Positions 40,564 to 51,295 of a stretch of 64,000 nucleotides of DNA are shown one piece after another. A program made the translations under genes and the position numbers. The DNA lies in NCBI GenBank assembly GCA_015179045.1, contig WHUZ01000008.1:248001-312000 (forward strand), in the 5' to 3' direction. The notes beneath the pieces were generated by a model. The model saw only the letters and a list, made by a program, of their open reading frames with translations, was not told the DNA's origin and did not search any database. This DNA is from Kalaharituber pfeilii. Taxonomy: Eukaryota; Ascomycota; Pezizomycetes; Pezizales; Pezizaceae. The first letter of the stretch is position 1. Every line of letters starts with the position of its first letter.

Positions 40564-42163
40564 CGGGATGACTCGGGACAGGTACTTTTTACCTGTCCGC
40601 TCAGGGACAGGTAGTTCCTTGTACGGTAAGCGGATCGCCAGTGGCGTGCGCTAATATGCAGAGTTTCCAAGGTGTGCGGGATGACTCGGGACAGGTAGTT
40701 CCTTGTACGGTAAGCAGATCGCCAGTGGCGTGCGCTAATATGCAGAGTTTCCAAGGGTGGCGACCTCGCATGTACCGGAGTACAACTTCATGTATATCGA
40801 AGATATTGGTTGCTACCCACTCACAGCTTTTCTCTTTCGCCTCTGCTGTCGCAGAATCATTTACTAGTTACCACTTGATAGCCAGGACTTTCAATAAACC
40901 CAACTGCCACTACCCCCGAAGTTAGCCATACATCCATTAAGTCTACCAGTAATACAGACCATTTATTATGTACTTGTGTTGTTGCTGCGTCCTACTATAG
41001 TAAATGGCTGAATAATAAGTAAAAAAAGCTGTTACCGCAATTTTGTAAATACTTGGCTGAAGAACTTTAATAGTATATAAGGCTCTTGAAAACTGTTCTG
41101 GCATATATTTTCTGCTTATTCAATAACTTGCCATGCCCACTCTCACTCAGATTACCTAACTTTTAGCATTACCTATCATCTCGGTCTTATTCTTCTTACC
41201 AATACCTATCTCCTATGCATATCTTTTTATACCTAAATAGGCAATATTAGATATGATATTCCTGAACTTCATTGAAGTACTCCAATCACTGAAGAGCAGT
41301 ACGCTTTTATTAATGATGTATTACATCGTCTTCAAGACTATGCATCAGTTACTGGATTTGTAGTTGTTGTTTATGAAAATCAACAGATTCCTCTTTAGCT
41401 TCTCCATCCACACTAGCAAATCAAATGTCCAATAGCACCCATAAAATAGACAATGACCGACAGAGAAGTACCTCCAGATCTACCTATTACAATACCTCAA
41501 CAGCAGCCACAGGACCAATATACTAACCAAGGCTGACATCTCCTTCTACAATCATTATATGACCAAGAACAGTTATATGGTACCCTTACTGGTGAGAAGG
41601 CATCGCCATAGCCCTATGGGTGGCAAGCGATCAATGATATTAGAAAGAAAAAAAAAAATAGTGAGAAGGCAAAGCTTTTTGCATGTTTGTAGCATACTCA
41701 TACCAGCCACACGCAATGAATGTTCACCAGCACACCTGCTAGTCATGGTGCTCAGTCAATTATCTAGCAATTTGTACCACCAGCTTCAAATCAATTTCGT
41801 CAGAAAAAGACCAAGGGAAAAGCTAAAGTGCATGCTATGACCTCTGCTGAGTTGGCTGAATGAACAGCTGCTGCAAGAAATACTAGAAAGCGCCATAGAG
41901 AAGGCTCCTCAGGTGTAGTTGAGCTTGAAGAGGATACGCAAGCTACGCAGGATATTCTTGTTGCATCAAGGTCCCATGTATCTTCCACTGCACCTATTTA
42001 GATGTTCAGGTATTGTACATAATATCTTGGCTTAGGTACCTCTGAATCGTAACCCTTGAAAACTTCTGCATATTAGGGCACGCCACTGGCGATCCGCTTA
42101 CCGTACAAGGAACTACCTGTCCCTGAGCGGACAGGTAAAAAGTACCTGTCCGGAGTCATCCCG
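40564..42163 (+). mobile_element. MULE-type element without DDE core (no. 1)
   Basis: A 1600-bp element with ~105-bp terminal inverted repeats starting CGGGATGACTC and a 9-bp TSD GTGTGACCT (40555-40563 and 42164-42172). The left TIR is followed by a second, partial tandem TIR copy (40679-40760). The interior has a FAR1-like start (PITEEQYAFINDVLHRLQDY, ASVTGFVVVVYENQQIPL, about 41285-41398) and a C-terminal tail (KKTKGKAKVHAMTSAELAE, ARNTRKRHREGSSGVVELEE, 41805-41960). The DDE region is absent, the same arrangement as MULE no. 3. Confidence 0.9.
41603..41660 (+). mobile_element. Hairpin-only insertion, lineage A
   Basis: TSD GTGAGAAGGCA (41592-41602 and 41661-41671), inside MULE no. 1; TCGCCATAGCCC / GGGTGGCAAGCGA and an A-rich tail. 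Confidence 0.9.
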
Positions 42164-42831
42164 GTGTGACCTCGAGCTCCTGTCAACCGAATTCTTACCT
42201 CTCACTGTGACAAACCCAACGTTCATAATCCCTACGGCCATTTCTCTAGGCCCAAATATGCAAGGGGCAAGTCAATTTCTGATGATTCTTCCACCGGGGG
42301 TCGAGCCTCGGGGAGTTGTATAGAGGTAATTATATACATCATTTACAGAATGCAAGTCCATTTCACCGTCCTCTGGTACTAATATGCTACTGAACAATAG
42401 TAGACGGAATGTGGCAGGAGATCACGAAAGCTTTTTAGGCAACCTTAGTGCAAACTGCCCGAGGCACCAACAGGAAGTCACAGGAGGACTATTCCATGGA
42501 CCAAATACGTATAATTACAACCACCTGCCGACATCTTTCAATCAATTTCCTGATCATAACACACTTATCACCAGCGACACCATTTCTAATCCCGTATTCA
42601 ATCATGCATCGTTATCGGTCCCACCTCCCTGCAGCAACTATGTATATGCGCAAATGATCAAAGACTCCATGGCTGACTATGTGCTTGATGCGAATCGGGG
42701 CATGGCTTTTGATCATTTTCTCATTTCTGCCCCCCGGACCCAAATTGCAGACGAAGAAGGAATATTTGTGTTACTGTGGGCGGGTTATCTATCAGCGCGA
42801 TAAGGTCCTTTGTGCTATTTCGTTTATCATA

Positions 42832-42835
<4 letters not shown>

Positions 42836-42871
<36 letters not shown>

Positions 42872-42920
42872 GTCGTTGTTGGGGGTCACACAACCCCGCA
42901 TACAGGCTATGAGCCTATGG
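42836..42920 (-). mobile_element. Lineage-B hairpin insertion, diverged
   Basis: About 26 T, a GTTGTTGTCGTTG microsatellite, then GGGTCACACAACCCCGC and the long-stem hairpin CATACAGGCTATG / AGCCTATGG. No convincing TSD. Confidence 0.6.
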
Positions 42921-43905
42921 AAGGGAATTTTATATTTTAATTATCGACTTTTTAGAAAGTCATACATATAGCCTGTCGGGTGGGTTGTGAATGAAGAGTT
43001 CTATTTAAAGAAACCAAGGGAAAAAGGGATTTAGTAAAGAATGCGGCGCCGAAGGTCACAGGTGCTCTCTGTAATCGTCCTCATGCTTGCAAGAAGTGCT
43101 TCGTGATGAGAACGCTCTAGATTAGACTTTCTAATGCAACACGAACCCGGAAATAGACCGAAAACAAACACGAAGGAATAACTATAAACTTACATAAGCT
43201 AGAGTAGAACAGGATTACATAATGATTTTTTCAGAATCCGTATTGGAACGCTGCACTAGCCTGGTCTTGGCTTTGGACAGCTGACTCACAATCATGGAGT
43301 GAGGGGGTCCTATTGGCATAGTCAGACCTACGGTACTTATACTTTAGAGGCATGAACCAACTTATGTCATTCAATTCATGGTTCCCATTTTGACGTGTGC
43401 TTATTATCAAAGTGAGAGACCTCTCATGCCTGTCGTGGCTGAGTGACAGTCTTGCATGCCTTTGTGGCTACTGGACTCCAAGGCATTGCCAAGGGGCGGG
43501 ATTTTGTTAGCTGTTGAAGATTATGCAACAAGCATCACGGGACATACCACGTGAGGCTGTCATGTGTGAAGACACCACTAGAACGTGGATAGCACATGAG
43601 CCGAGATCATGGTACGAGGTAATTCCAATGTGATGATGAGGTATCTAGTTGTGGATACGCTTGTTGTAATGATGAGCAACCTCATACTCGCACCAATTTG
43701 CTGGCAGCTCATGTCTATATATATATGTGGGTGTTAGGAGCTCATATTGTACGTTGAATATACAAGAGACAAGTGAGAATACAATACGTATCCCTGCGCA
43801 CCTTTTCCGTATATGTTGCTTCAGTAGCTCCTTATGCTATAATTGGTTGCCGCCGAGCCTCGTGACCCTATTACGCACAGCTCCTCTCCCTTGGTACGAA
43901 TTGCA
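42921..43905. other. No gene; possible copia-type solo LTR at about 43507-43870
   Basis: TGTTAGCTGTTGAAG near 43507 and a TATATATATATGTGG box near 43715 resemble a copia LTR. No TSD or partner was found, so it is only suggested. Confidence 0.3.
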
Positions 43906-43917
43906 GCTTTGTCCGAG

Positions 43918-43984
43918 TTTTTTTTTTTATTTTTTTTTCATTTCACGTGACCCCGCATGCGGCTGTTGGCCATGGCAGGACAGC
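43918..43984 (-). mobile_element. Hairpin-only insertion, lineage B
   Basis: TSD GCTTTGTCCGAG (43906-43917 and 43985-43996); poly-T, TTTCACGTGACCCCGC, ATGCGGCTGTTGGCC, ATGGCAGGACA. Confidence 0.95.
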
Positions 43985-43996
43985 GCTTTGTCCGAG

Positions 43997-44555
43997 GTGA
44001 AGCAGCTCTCAGGCTCGCTATAAAACATGCAAGCTGCAGCGGAACCGGGTATACGCTCGGTAGATGGCGTCAGCGCAAGGGAATGTCAAAAGCTGCCAAA
44101 ACAAACAAAAGAGCCGCGAGGTGACCGTACCTCTTAATAGTCCGTAATGCAGCTGGAACAGATCAGCGATCTGTTTTTTTTCGTCGGAGGCAGGCCAGTT
44201 CGCAACTTTTGCCGCTTGACTAGGTTGGCATCTGGAATAGAGAGCGCAACGAGCCTAATACTCTAGGTTGTACAAAGATTTAGCGGACTATCTTGGGAAG
44301 GTATTGCAAACAGGGTACTGGTTGACAGGGGATCGAATCGAGATCTAGATTTCCCATTAGAGGGCACAAAAGTGGCGATCATGTGAGCTAACAAATGCTT
44401 GATAATGGTGTGGGTGCAAAGGGATTATGGCTTGTCGCATTTTTGTTGAAAGTCTTGGCATTTCTTTGTATGGGATCTCCATACAAAATGTTTATAAGAC
44501 CCGAATGTAGTCCTACTCTTCAACGCTAATTACAATAGCTATGACAGTATATGTC
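43997..44555. other. No gene recognised
   Basis: Short frames only; no repeat or RNA gene identified. Confidence 0.3.
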
Positions 44556-44559
44556 AAGA

Positions 44560-44930
44560 ATCACCTGAAGAGGTATAGTAAGAAACTTGAGTTGGGTATT
44601 TTGGAAGGAAAAATAAATGAAAAGACTCAGTGCACAGAGCGCGTTCGAATCACGTAGGTTACGCCTAGGGGGACATTGAGGTTGCGGAGAGATGTGGTTG
44701 CCGCTGTTGTTGCAGCTATGAGGGTGCCTTCTTCTGGTGCAACCCTCAAAAGCTGGGGGTTTGAGGGGAGCGGTCGGGCGATAGACGGTGTGGTAGGAGG
44801 TTATGGATGGCAGGCGTGGACTGCAGTGGGGGTGAGCTAGCATTCGCTGCGATCTAGGGAGGCATGCATCGAGATCGGGTGGAATCCCTGTGCGATGCTT
44901 CTTAATTTGTACGCCAAGAACTGACACGCC
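44560..44930 (-). pseudogene. Relic of the conserved 5' region of the ORF1-type elements
   Basis: The minus strand carries CGCAACCTCAATGTCCCCC and CTGTGCACTGAGTCTTTTCA, matching the 5' regions at 24580-24650 and 25235-25300. No downstream ORF1 or tail remains. Confidence 0.5.
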
Positions 44931-46719
44931 TGCTTGATCGTGCTCACATTCCTTAGATATGAATTCAAATCCTCAGTCTCTGGCTCTTGTTTTTGCATAT
45001 TTATAGGGCCGGCGTCCCATACTACTTCCACGAGATACATCCTTAACGGTCTTTGTTGCTTGCCTGACAATTAGCCAAACACTTCGACTCTAGAACTTTT
45101 GTCCTTAATGGAAGCTCGTGTGACATCGATGTCAACTTGTGAGCCTGATTCAAGGCTCCTGTCAACAGAACTCGTACCTCTCACCGTCACAAATCCAACT
45201 TTTCAAGTCCCCACAGCCATTGCCCTCCCAAGTGTGCAACAGACCAGTCAGTTTCTGATAGTTCTTCCACTAGGGGTTGAACCTACGGGGATCCTTTGCA
45301 GGTGAATATATCGATTATCTACTGAATGCAAATTTGTTCATAATTATCGGGTACTTCTATGCTAACAACGAATATACATAGCCGGGCGGTGTCAGGAGGG
45401 CTTGAAGTCTTTTCGGACAACTTTCCAACTGGGCTGGAGGACCAGCAGGCTTCCACAACATTTCTATCTTATACGCCCAACCAGCATACCTGCTACCAGC
45501 TCCCGACTTTAGCCAATGGTCAGTTACCGGAATATGACACGATCAGTATCGGCAACACCGGAACCACCGACCACTCGTTCCACCACATGTTTTCGGCACT
45601 ATCTCAACCTTGTACACAAGTCGTCAATAGCCCTATTGGCTATACAATTGATGAGAGCCAGGAGGGTACTGAGGGGGACCCCACTTGCATCATGGATCCA
45701 AGCACGTACTTGGACTGGCAGGAGTCACAGCCCATGTTCAATCCTGATGCGGCTTCCGCTTCTCAACCATCTCAAGGAATGTTCTGGATGCCTCCAAATG
45801 TTCGGAACCTCTCCGGACAGGCAGATTCTGCCTGCGGCTCCCGGACCTCATCAGACGATAAACTTTTACGCCATGACCCTGTGAGACAGGTACCAACATT
45901 GCGGAATAGTAGATCGATCGATTGTTGGTACTCGTACAATACTCAGCGATCTAAGACCACACCTTCTATGAATACAGCAGGGCAAATGCTTGCAAATATT
46001 CGAGCAGGCTTAACAGAGGCTGGATTTCATTACCGATCTCGATACTCCTATACCCAAGAGGATGGTACTTCAGTTCCACAATCGCGACAACTAGAGCAAC
46101 TCTTTTTCTGCACAGACGATCAAATTAAGCTTGCTCGCAGATTTGTTTCTCAATTTGTAATGCAAATTGATGCTACATTTTCTACTAATATATTAAAGCT
46201 ACCTCTTTCTAGCTGTATCGGCATAACTAATACTGGTCTTACATTTCCCTTACATTTCCATTTGCTTTGTCATTTATTCGCGCGGAGAGTAAAGAGGCAT
46301 TTGATTTTATTTTTGACTGTTTGGATGAACTTTTCTGGGTTGATGGCAGTGCTAGACCTCGGGTTATTTTAGCTAATCAAGCAGCTGGGCTCCTGGCTTC
46401 CTTTCAACTACGTTTTAGGGATAGTTCTGTCCTACATCAACTGTGTGAGTGGCATGCAGCTGAAAACATCAAAGCGCGTCTCACCAACTCAGGCCGCTAT
46501 GGCAAGACAGTTCGTAATATCTTAGGCAACTACATTTGGAGATACATCAAAGCGTCAACAGTGGAAGCACTAGATGAGGCACGAAAAGAGCTCCTAGACC
46601 AGCTTTACGATCCCGAAAAGGAGTATCTACGTATACATTGGATTCCTAAAGAAGTACAATTCTGCCGCGCTTATACAACTACCTATCCAAATCTTGGCTG
46701 TTTTTCAACTCAACGTACC

Positions 46720-46732
46720 AAAAAAAAAAAAA
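46720..46732 (+). mobile_element. Poly-A-only insertion with 12-bp TSD
   Basis: ACTCAACGTACC at 46708-46719 and 46733-46744 flanks 13 A and nothing else, interrupting STQRTESYH of the transposase. Confidence 0.8.
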
Positions 46733-46757
46733 ACTCAACGTACCGAAAGTTATCATC

Positions 46758-46814
46758 ACATCGCCATAGCCCTTAGGGCGGCATGCGATTAATGAAATAA
46801 AAAAAAAAAAAAAA
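46758..46814 (+). mobile_element. Hairpin-only insertion, lineage A
   Basis: TSD GAAAGTTATCATC (46745-46757 and 46815-46827), beginning one base after the TSD of the neighbouring poly-A insertion; ATCGCCATAGCCC / GGGCGGCATGCGAT, then AATGAAATA and about 18 A. Confidence 0.95.
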
Positions 46815-47168
46815 GAAAGTTATCATCGCCCACTCAAAGAAGGCCTTAATATGCAACTTAGTTTAGAGGCAGCAGTTAAAGCATTAACAGCCCATGTTAA
46901 GCTATTAGCACAGAAGGTTGATGAGGCAGAACGTGATAGTCGAACGAAAATTCCTATTGGAATTGATCAAAAGATATTTAGTGCTTTATTGCATAATCTT
47001 TATTTGCTTTAAATCTTTTGCGTATTGAATGGGCAAAAGCACCAATAAATTCGGATTCTCAAACTGATTGCAGATGTAGTATTACCTATCAATATGAGCT
47101 TCCATGTCACCACAAGCTCAGGCCTTTGTTTGAATTGCAGACACCAATTCCAATTACTTCAATTCATT

Positions 47169-47309
47169 GGGATGTAGATAGTTTCCCTTTCCCGCATCAC
47201 GTAGGACCACCGCGGGCAACACATGTAGTTAGTGGGTGCGATCGTTTTTCTTTTACTTTCATTAATAAAGACCCTCGCCATAGCCCTTTGGGCGGCATGC
47301 GAGTATTGA

Positions 47310-47355
<46 letters not shown>
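47169..47355 (+). mobile_element. ORF1-type 3'-UTR fragment, lineage-A tail
   Basis: 187 bp: TTTCCCTTTCCCGCATCACG, TAGGACCACCGCGGGCAACA (same 3' UTR as 26745-26800), the lineage-A hairpin and about 42 A. The TSD is short (TCATT; AATTCATT / AAATCATT). Removing it joins ITSIH to SRWLLTT of the transposase. Confidence 0.8.
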
Positions 47356-47359
<4 letters not shown>

Positions 47360-48275
47360 TCTAGATGGTTATTAACTACATCCGAGTCAATCGAGCCTAC
47401 AGTATCTATGTTTAAAACAACCGGATCACGATCGCAAACAGCACCGACTGGATCATCAAGCTCGCATATGTTGGTAAAATCATCTGTTGAACTAGAACAA
47501 TTTCACGCCAATCTCTCTATGAAGAAGCAGAGCGGTTTGCTTACCTTCAAGCCCGTCAAACTGCTCAACTTATTCGGCAGTTTGAAAATCGTCAGGCCTT
47601 GCAGAATATACCAGAATGTTTACCACCTACACCTGCACCTCGATCGCATACTCTGAAGAGACTCCGTACTGCAAATGAACAAGCTCTTATACGTCTAGAG
47701 CAGCGCACTGCAAATACAACTGAGAATAACACCTTATATCCTAAGAACAAGAGACAGCGAAAGACGGAAGCTGCCAGCAGTGCGAAGGCTACCGGCAGTG
47801 CGGCCAGAACAGATAAGAGAGTAATGTCAGAGAGTGAGGTGGTTCAGGAGACGCAAGATTTTATTTTTGTTTCCTCATCCACTCATTAGTTTGTTTCCTC
47901 ATACACTTGTTATTTCAGATCCATTTTTTCATTTTTTTTTTTTCCCTAATTGAGTAATCCCACATTCAATCTAGTTGCTCAGCATGGGTTGGTAGCGAGC
48001 GGGCATGTACGTACTTAATTACCCTTGTCTTTCCATCTACCTGTACCAACAATTGATCTACTATTCCGCAATGTTGGTACCTGTCTCACAGGGTCATGGC
48101 GTAAAAGTTTATCGTCTGATGAGGTCCGGGAGCCGCAGGCAGAATCTGCCTGTCCGGAGAGGTTCCGCCAAATGTTCCACACGACTTTGTGGCTGCCCCA
48201 GCCTTACCTGAATATGGCATCAGATTTGAAGAACCTGCAATCGTTCCGGCTCCAGCTCTCATTGATAGGAAGAAG

Positions 48276-48775
48276 GTATGCATAGTCTCAACTTCGGTGT
48301 TATCGTGATTTCTGCGTTTATGCTTACTGTGATCCTCACTCTAAAGCAGATTTATGGTAGTGCTGTTGGACCGTGCGTCGCAGCCCTATCTAAGCATACC
48401 TGAGCGTGCGTAGGCGTTGTTCTCATACCCAGACAATAAAGAAGGCTGAATGAATAAATATTTTGGAGTCCCATTGTGGTGACGACGACGGAGTGGGTTA
48501 AGGCAAGCTTGGCATGGAAGGCATGTGGAGATAAGGGCGGCACGTGAGGCAATATCATATATATAGACTTTCTGTACTGTAGCACATACAATCAACAACC
48601 TTCTTCTCTTCTCTTCTTTTCGCACTCGCACTCGCATTTGGCCGTTCCGCCAGGTCTCACCGCTCCGGTCCTTCGAGAGGCAGTACCGGATATGACCCAT
48701 CTCTCTTAAAGCTCTCTGACCCATCTCTATCAAAGCTCTCTCTACAGGAACATGTAAAGGAAATCTAGACATCAA
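48276..48775. other. Intronic or intergenic; possible LTR remnant
   Basis: TGTTGGACCGTGCG (about 48363), CATATATATAGAC and the pyrimidine-rich CTTCTTCTCTTCTCTTC resemble an LTR, but no TSD was found. Later exons of the 45108 gene, if any, were not identified. Confidence 0.25.
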
Positions 48776-48779
48776 AATT

Positions 48780-49127
48780 GACTCATGAGCCCTCGATCAG
48801 AACCTCCGGCTTAAGGGCTGTCGGAAGTGGAGAGCTAGAAAGAGACCTAAATTAACTCCTATCCATGCTGCAGCGAGGTTAGCTTGGGCCCTGGAGAGAA
48901 AGGATTGGGCGGAGGAAACCTGGGCAAAGTATGTTTGGTCTGATGAATGCAATGTTGAGAGAAGTAATGGCGGTGGTGTGAAGTGGATATGGAGGAAGAA
49001 TGGAGCGGAGCGATATGCAGTGGACCCTAGCCTTATTGGCGTTAGTGGCGGTAATAGCGCGTATGTAGGTCTAAGACATCAAATTATGCAAATTTAGGTG
49101 GGCGTTTTCTTTTGCCATGTGACTGTA
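48780..49127 (+). pseudogene. Tc1/mariner transposase fragment with one terminal repeat
   Basis: The plus strand reads CRKWRARKRPKLTPIHAARL, AWALERKDWAEETWAKYVWS, DECNVERSNGGGVKWIWRK. This is the region around the first catalytic Asp (WSDE) of Tc1-type transposases, ending at GVSGGNSAYVGL. The second half is absent. TTTTGCCATGTGACTGTA (49110-49127) is an inverted Tc1-like terminus, so the 3' end directly follows a large internal deletion. Confidence 0.75.
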
Positions 49128-50366
49128 TTTTTCTGTCTAGTACAATTTTGTCTAGGTACTGTAAATGCATGCCAAGACATCAATGAAAAACTCAAGGTGC
49201 CATTAATCAACCACAATGTCTTTCCAGTGTAAATAGAGGGACTAATAACCCTATATTTATTTCCCCTGAAGAGCGCATACGAAATTCTATTCTGGTGGTT
49301 GAGATATATGTTGTCGTGCCCGGTCAGTTTTGGTGTGAAAGGTGCGTCGGGGCGTGGTGCACGTCGGGTTGTGGTGAAAGATGGTGTAAGGTTGATCTTG
49401 ACTTGGGGTTCGCAGACGTTGAGACAAGGTTTAACGTGGGATTGCGCGATGTCTAACCAGTATAAGTTGGTACATCGCCAAAAGAATAGTACAAGGTGTA
49501 AATTATATCCTAACATGAGAACTTCATGCCCAACGAACGTAGCTGATTTTCCAGACCAAGATTCTTTGTCCTTCGTCCCAGGATCGATTCCTGCAGCAAC
49601 CACAAGACACTATTCTCAGATGCTGAGATTCTCCGATTTGTCAGTATATCAACCACTACTACAAAGGTAAGCTTCTTGTCCACATATATCGTATGAATTT
49701 TGATGTTTTTTTTTTTTTTTTTTCTTTTTCACGTGACCCCGCGCGCAGCTGCTCTCCAAGGCAGGGCATGAATTTTGATGTAATGCTGCTGGAGTCAAAG
49801 AAAATCACCTTCTATCATTGTCGCTTATTTTGAAGGGCCTATACTCTTGAAACAAGTAGTTAAGACAGCTTCTTTCAATTCGTCGTCGGTATGAGCGGAG
49901 ACATTTCGGCGTAGATACAAGGAAGATGACATTCTCAAATTTTGAGTTGAGGCTAGATATGCAAATTACAAGATATGCAGTATTTTGATTCTACTCCATT
50001 CGTTCTCTAACCTCTTTTGTTTGTCTGAAAATTTTCTGTGAATCTACAATCTGGCGGAGGAGGGGCAGTTTCAGCTTTGAGAATTTGGAGCTGGGGTTGC
50101 AAATTTTTATGCGATTCTAGCGCTGATAAGATTTGGGGTCTGTGAGCTGCCATAGCCGGCGTGAGAAATTCCGTGCTTTGCAATTAGGACGTGTCGATGA
50201 CTAGTTAGTCATCATACCAAGTAATACTATTGTGAAAGAATATTAAATAACATAGGGTGAGTCTCATGCCAAGACCTATTTCGACTTCTCTGTGATTTTG
50301 ATCACGTAATCCCGCATACAGCTGTCAGCCTATAGCAGGACATTGTGACGTCTCTTGTTTTCTTAA
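49128..50366. other. No gene recognised
   Basis: The 169-codon minus frame 49094-49603 shows no domain and overlaps the Tc1 terminus, so I do not support it. An eroded lineage-B hairpin (CACGTAATCCCGC, ATACAGCTGTCAGCCTATAG) lies at 50310-50340. Confidence 0.35.
49707..49767 (-). mobile_element. Hairpin-only insertion, lineage B
   Basis: TSD ATGAATTTTGATGT (49693-49706 and 49768-49781); poly-T, TTCACGTGACCCCGC, GCGCAGCTGCTCTCC, AAGGCAGGGC. Confidence 0.95.
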
Positions 50367-50525
50367 CTTTCAGGGAGATCTTTTTTTTTTTTTTTTTTTT
50401 ATTTCATTAATCGCATGCCGCCCTATGGGCTATGGCGATGTTTAGTTACAGTGGTATGATGGAAAAATGATAATGAAAGAGTAAAGAAAAATCGATAATG
50501 AAAGAGTGAAGAAAATTGAACCGTC

Positions 50526-51295
50526 CTATTCCTCCCCCGCCCATTCCAATATTTCCGCCATGTTTGTGTCCTTATCTAACTGTCTTATCACGTCTGCTCC
50601 TCTTGCGGTTTTCCTGTTCCATGCCGAGCAGCTACTCTTTATGTGATCCCAGGTCTCCGGCGCTTCGCCGCACCATCTGCACTCCGGGGAGGTGGCCTTT
50701 CCAATCCTGAATCTCCATTCCTTCAGTCCCTTATTGCCCAATATCCCTGCCATTGTGGCCAGATACCGGCGCTTGTCGACCTTTTGGAGTGGGCGGTAGT
50801 TCAGTCCGGCTTGGTTTCTTTCGGCAGCTCTGGATGCTTTGTATTCTTGTCTTATTCCTGGCTCTGTCACTATCTCGTCTTCGCTTCGCAAGGCAGTGCC
50901 AACTTTCGCCGCTTGGTCCGCCCCCGTGTTGCCTTGTATTCCTTTATGGCTCTTGACCCACATGATCGCAAGGTCTAGATCACCCCTGGCTGCCCTTTCT
51001 TCCCAACGTCTCCTCACCTCGCTGGCGGCTCCGTCGGGTGTGGGGTCGCCTCTCGCTATCTTTTGTAGTTTTGCGATCGCCGTCTGTGAGTCGGTGATTA
51101 CCATCAGCTCGCCTGGCACTTGTAGGGCCTTGCTTATCGCTATGAGCTCTCCATCGTTTACCGTGCTTCTCTTCCCCAGGTAGTAAGACTGTGCAGTGGA
51201 TCGATGGTATACTCCCGCTCCCGTTGTGTCCTCTATCCTGCTCCCGTCCGTATACACCCCTTCCCATCCTTCGTCTGTCTCTCTTTCTATGATAG
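50526..51295 (-). CDS. LINE ORF2 C-terminal part: RNase H and zinc finger (partial)
   Basis: Open on the minus strand from the frame change at about 51290 to 50526. RNase H degrades the RNA strand of the cDNA hybrid; the C-terminal C-x2-C-x8-H-x4-C finger is thought to help nucleic-acid binding. Active-site candidates: Asp of YTDGS, Glu of NDGELIAISKA, Asp of TDSQTAI. The fourth acidic position (usually Glu/Asp in NxEAD) is altered to NTGAD. No own start: it is the downstream part of ORF2. Confidence 0.85.

Larger units (their letters stand above)
40526..42803 (+). pseudogene. Two-exon gene of unknown family, copy 1, split by a MULE
   Basis: Paralogue of the gene at 45108-48275. Exon 1 starts ATG 40526 (MEAHTMPACECD), is cut by MULE no. 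1 (40564-42163), and resumes exactly at 42173: LELLSTEFLPLTVTNPTF, IIPTAISLGPNMQGASQFL, MILPPGVEPRG. A stop (TAG, 42321) precedes the donor that aligns with copy 2, unless an alternative GTATAG donor at 42318 is used. Exon 2 (from 42401, acceptor AATAG) reads RRNVAGDHESFLGNLSANC ... LPTSFNQFPDHNTLITSD ... to 42803. The family was not recognised; the protein is Pro/Ser/Asn-rich without signal peptide or membrane span. The 3' part is cut by a poly-T/hairpin insertion at 42836. Confidence 0.65.
45970..47889 (+). pseudogene. MULE transposase, DDE half, disrupted
   Basis: Plus strand: QMLANIRAGLTEAGFHYRSR ... LEQLFFCTDDQIKLARR, then QIDATF (first catalytic Asp), LPLSSCIGITNTGLTFPL, SFIRAESKEAFDFIFDCLDE. 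ILANQAAGL follows, where active relatives have ILADQAAGL (second Asp lost). The Cys/His motif LCEWHAAENIK and ESYHRPLKEG (likely third acidic residue), CRCSITYQYELPCHH (SWIM-type C/H motif) and a basic C-terminus (KNKRQRKTE) come next. A 10-bp duplication (CTTACATTTC) near 46248 shifts the frame. The poly-A, hairpin and ORF1-tail insertions break it further. The FAR1 N-terminus present in MULEs 1 and 3 is missing. Confidence 0.85.
45803..48167 (+). mobile_element. MULE with DDE transposase (no. 2)
   Basis: A 2365-bp element with ~115-bp terminal inverted repeats starting CGGAACCTCTCCGGACAGG and a 9-bp TSD CCAAATGTT (45794-45802 and 48168-48176). The TIR includes the palindrome CAGGCAGATTCTGCCTG. 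It carries three retroposed inserts (46720-46732, 46758-46814, about 47169-47355). Confidence 0.95.
45108..48275 (+). pseudogene. Two-exon gene of unknown family, copy 2, split by a MULE
   Basis: Exon 1: ATG 45108 (MEARVTSMSTCEPDSRLLST ... LPLGVEPTGI), donor GTGAAT at 45302. An 80-nt intron has branch site CTAAC and acceptor CATAG at 45381. Exon 2 from 45382: SRAVSGGLEVFSDNFP ... YTIDESQEGTEGDPTC ... QGMFWMPPNV up to the MULE at 45803. Beyond the MULE and one TSD (48168-48176) the frame continues without a break: PHDFVAAPALPEYGIRFEEP, AIVPAPALIDRKK, to a donor GTATGC at 48276. The MULE is therefore the only visible lesion in these exons. The product is acidic, Pro/Ser/Thr-rich and soluble-looking; no domain was recognised. 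Exon 1 is about 60% identical by eye to copy 1. Confidence 0.7.

Noticed and set aside
43507..43870. Copia solo LTR
   Set aside because: Suggestive TGTTAG start and TATA run but no TSD, no CA end agreed, and no partner; kept only as a note.
49094..49603. 169-codon minus-strand frame as a gene
   Set aside because: No domain, no splice or start context, and its 3' end overlaps the Tc1-type terminal sequence at 49101-49127.
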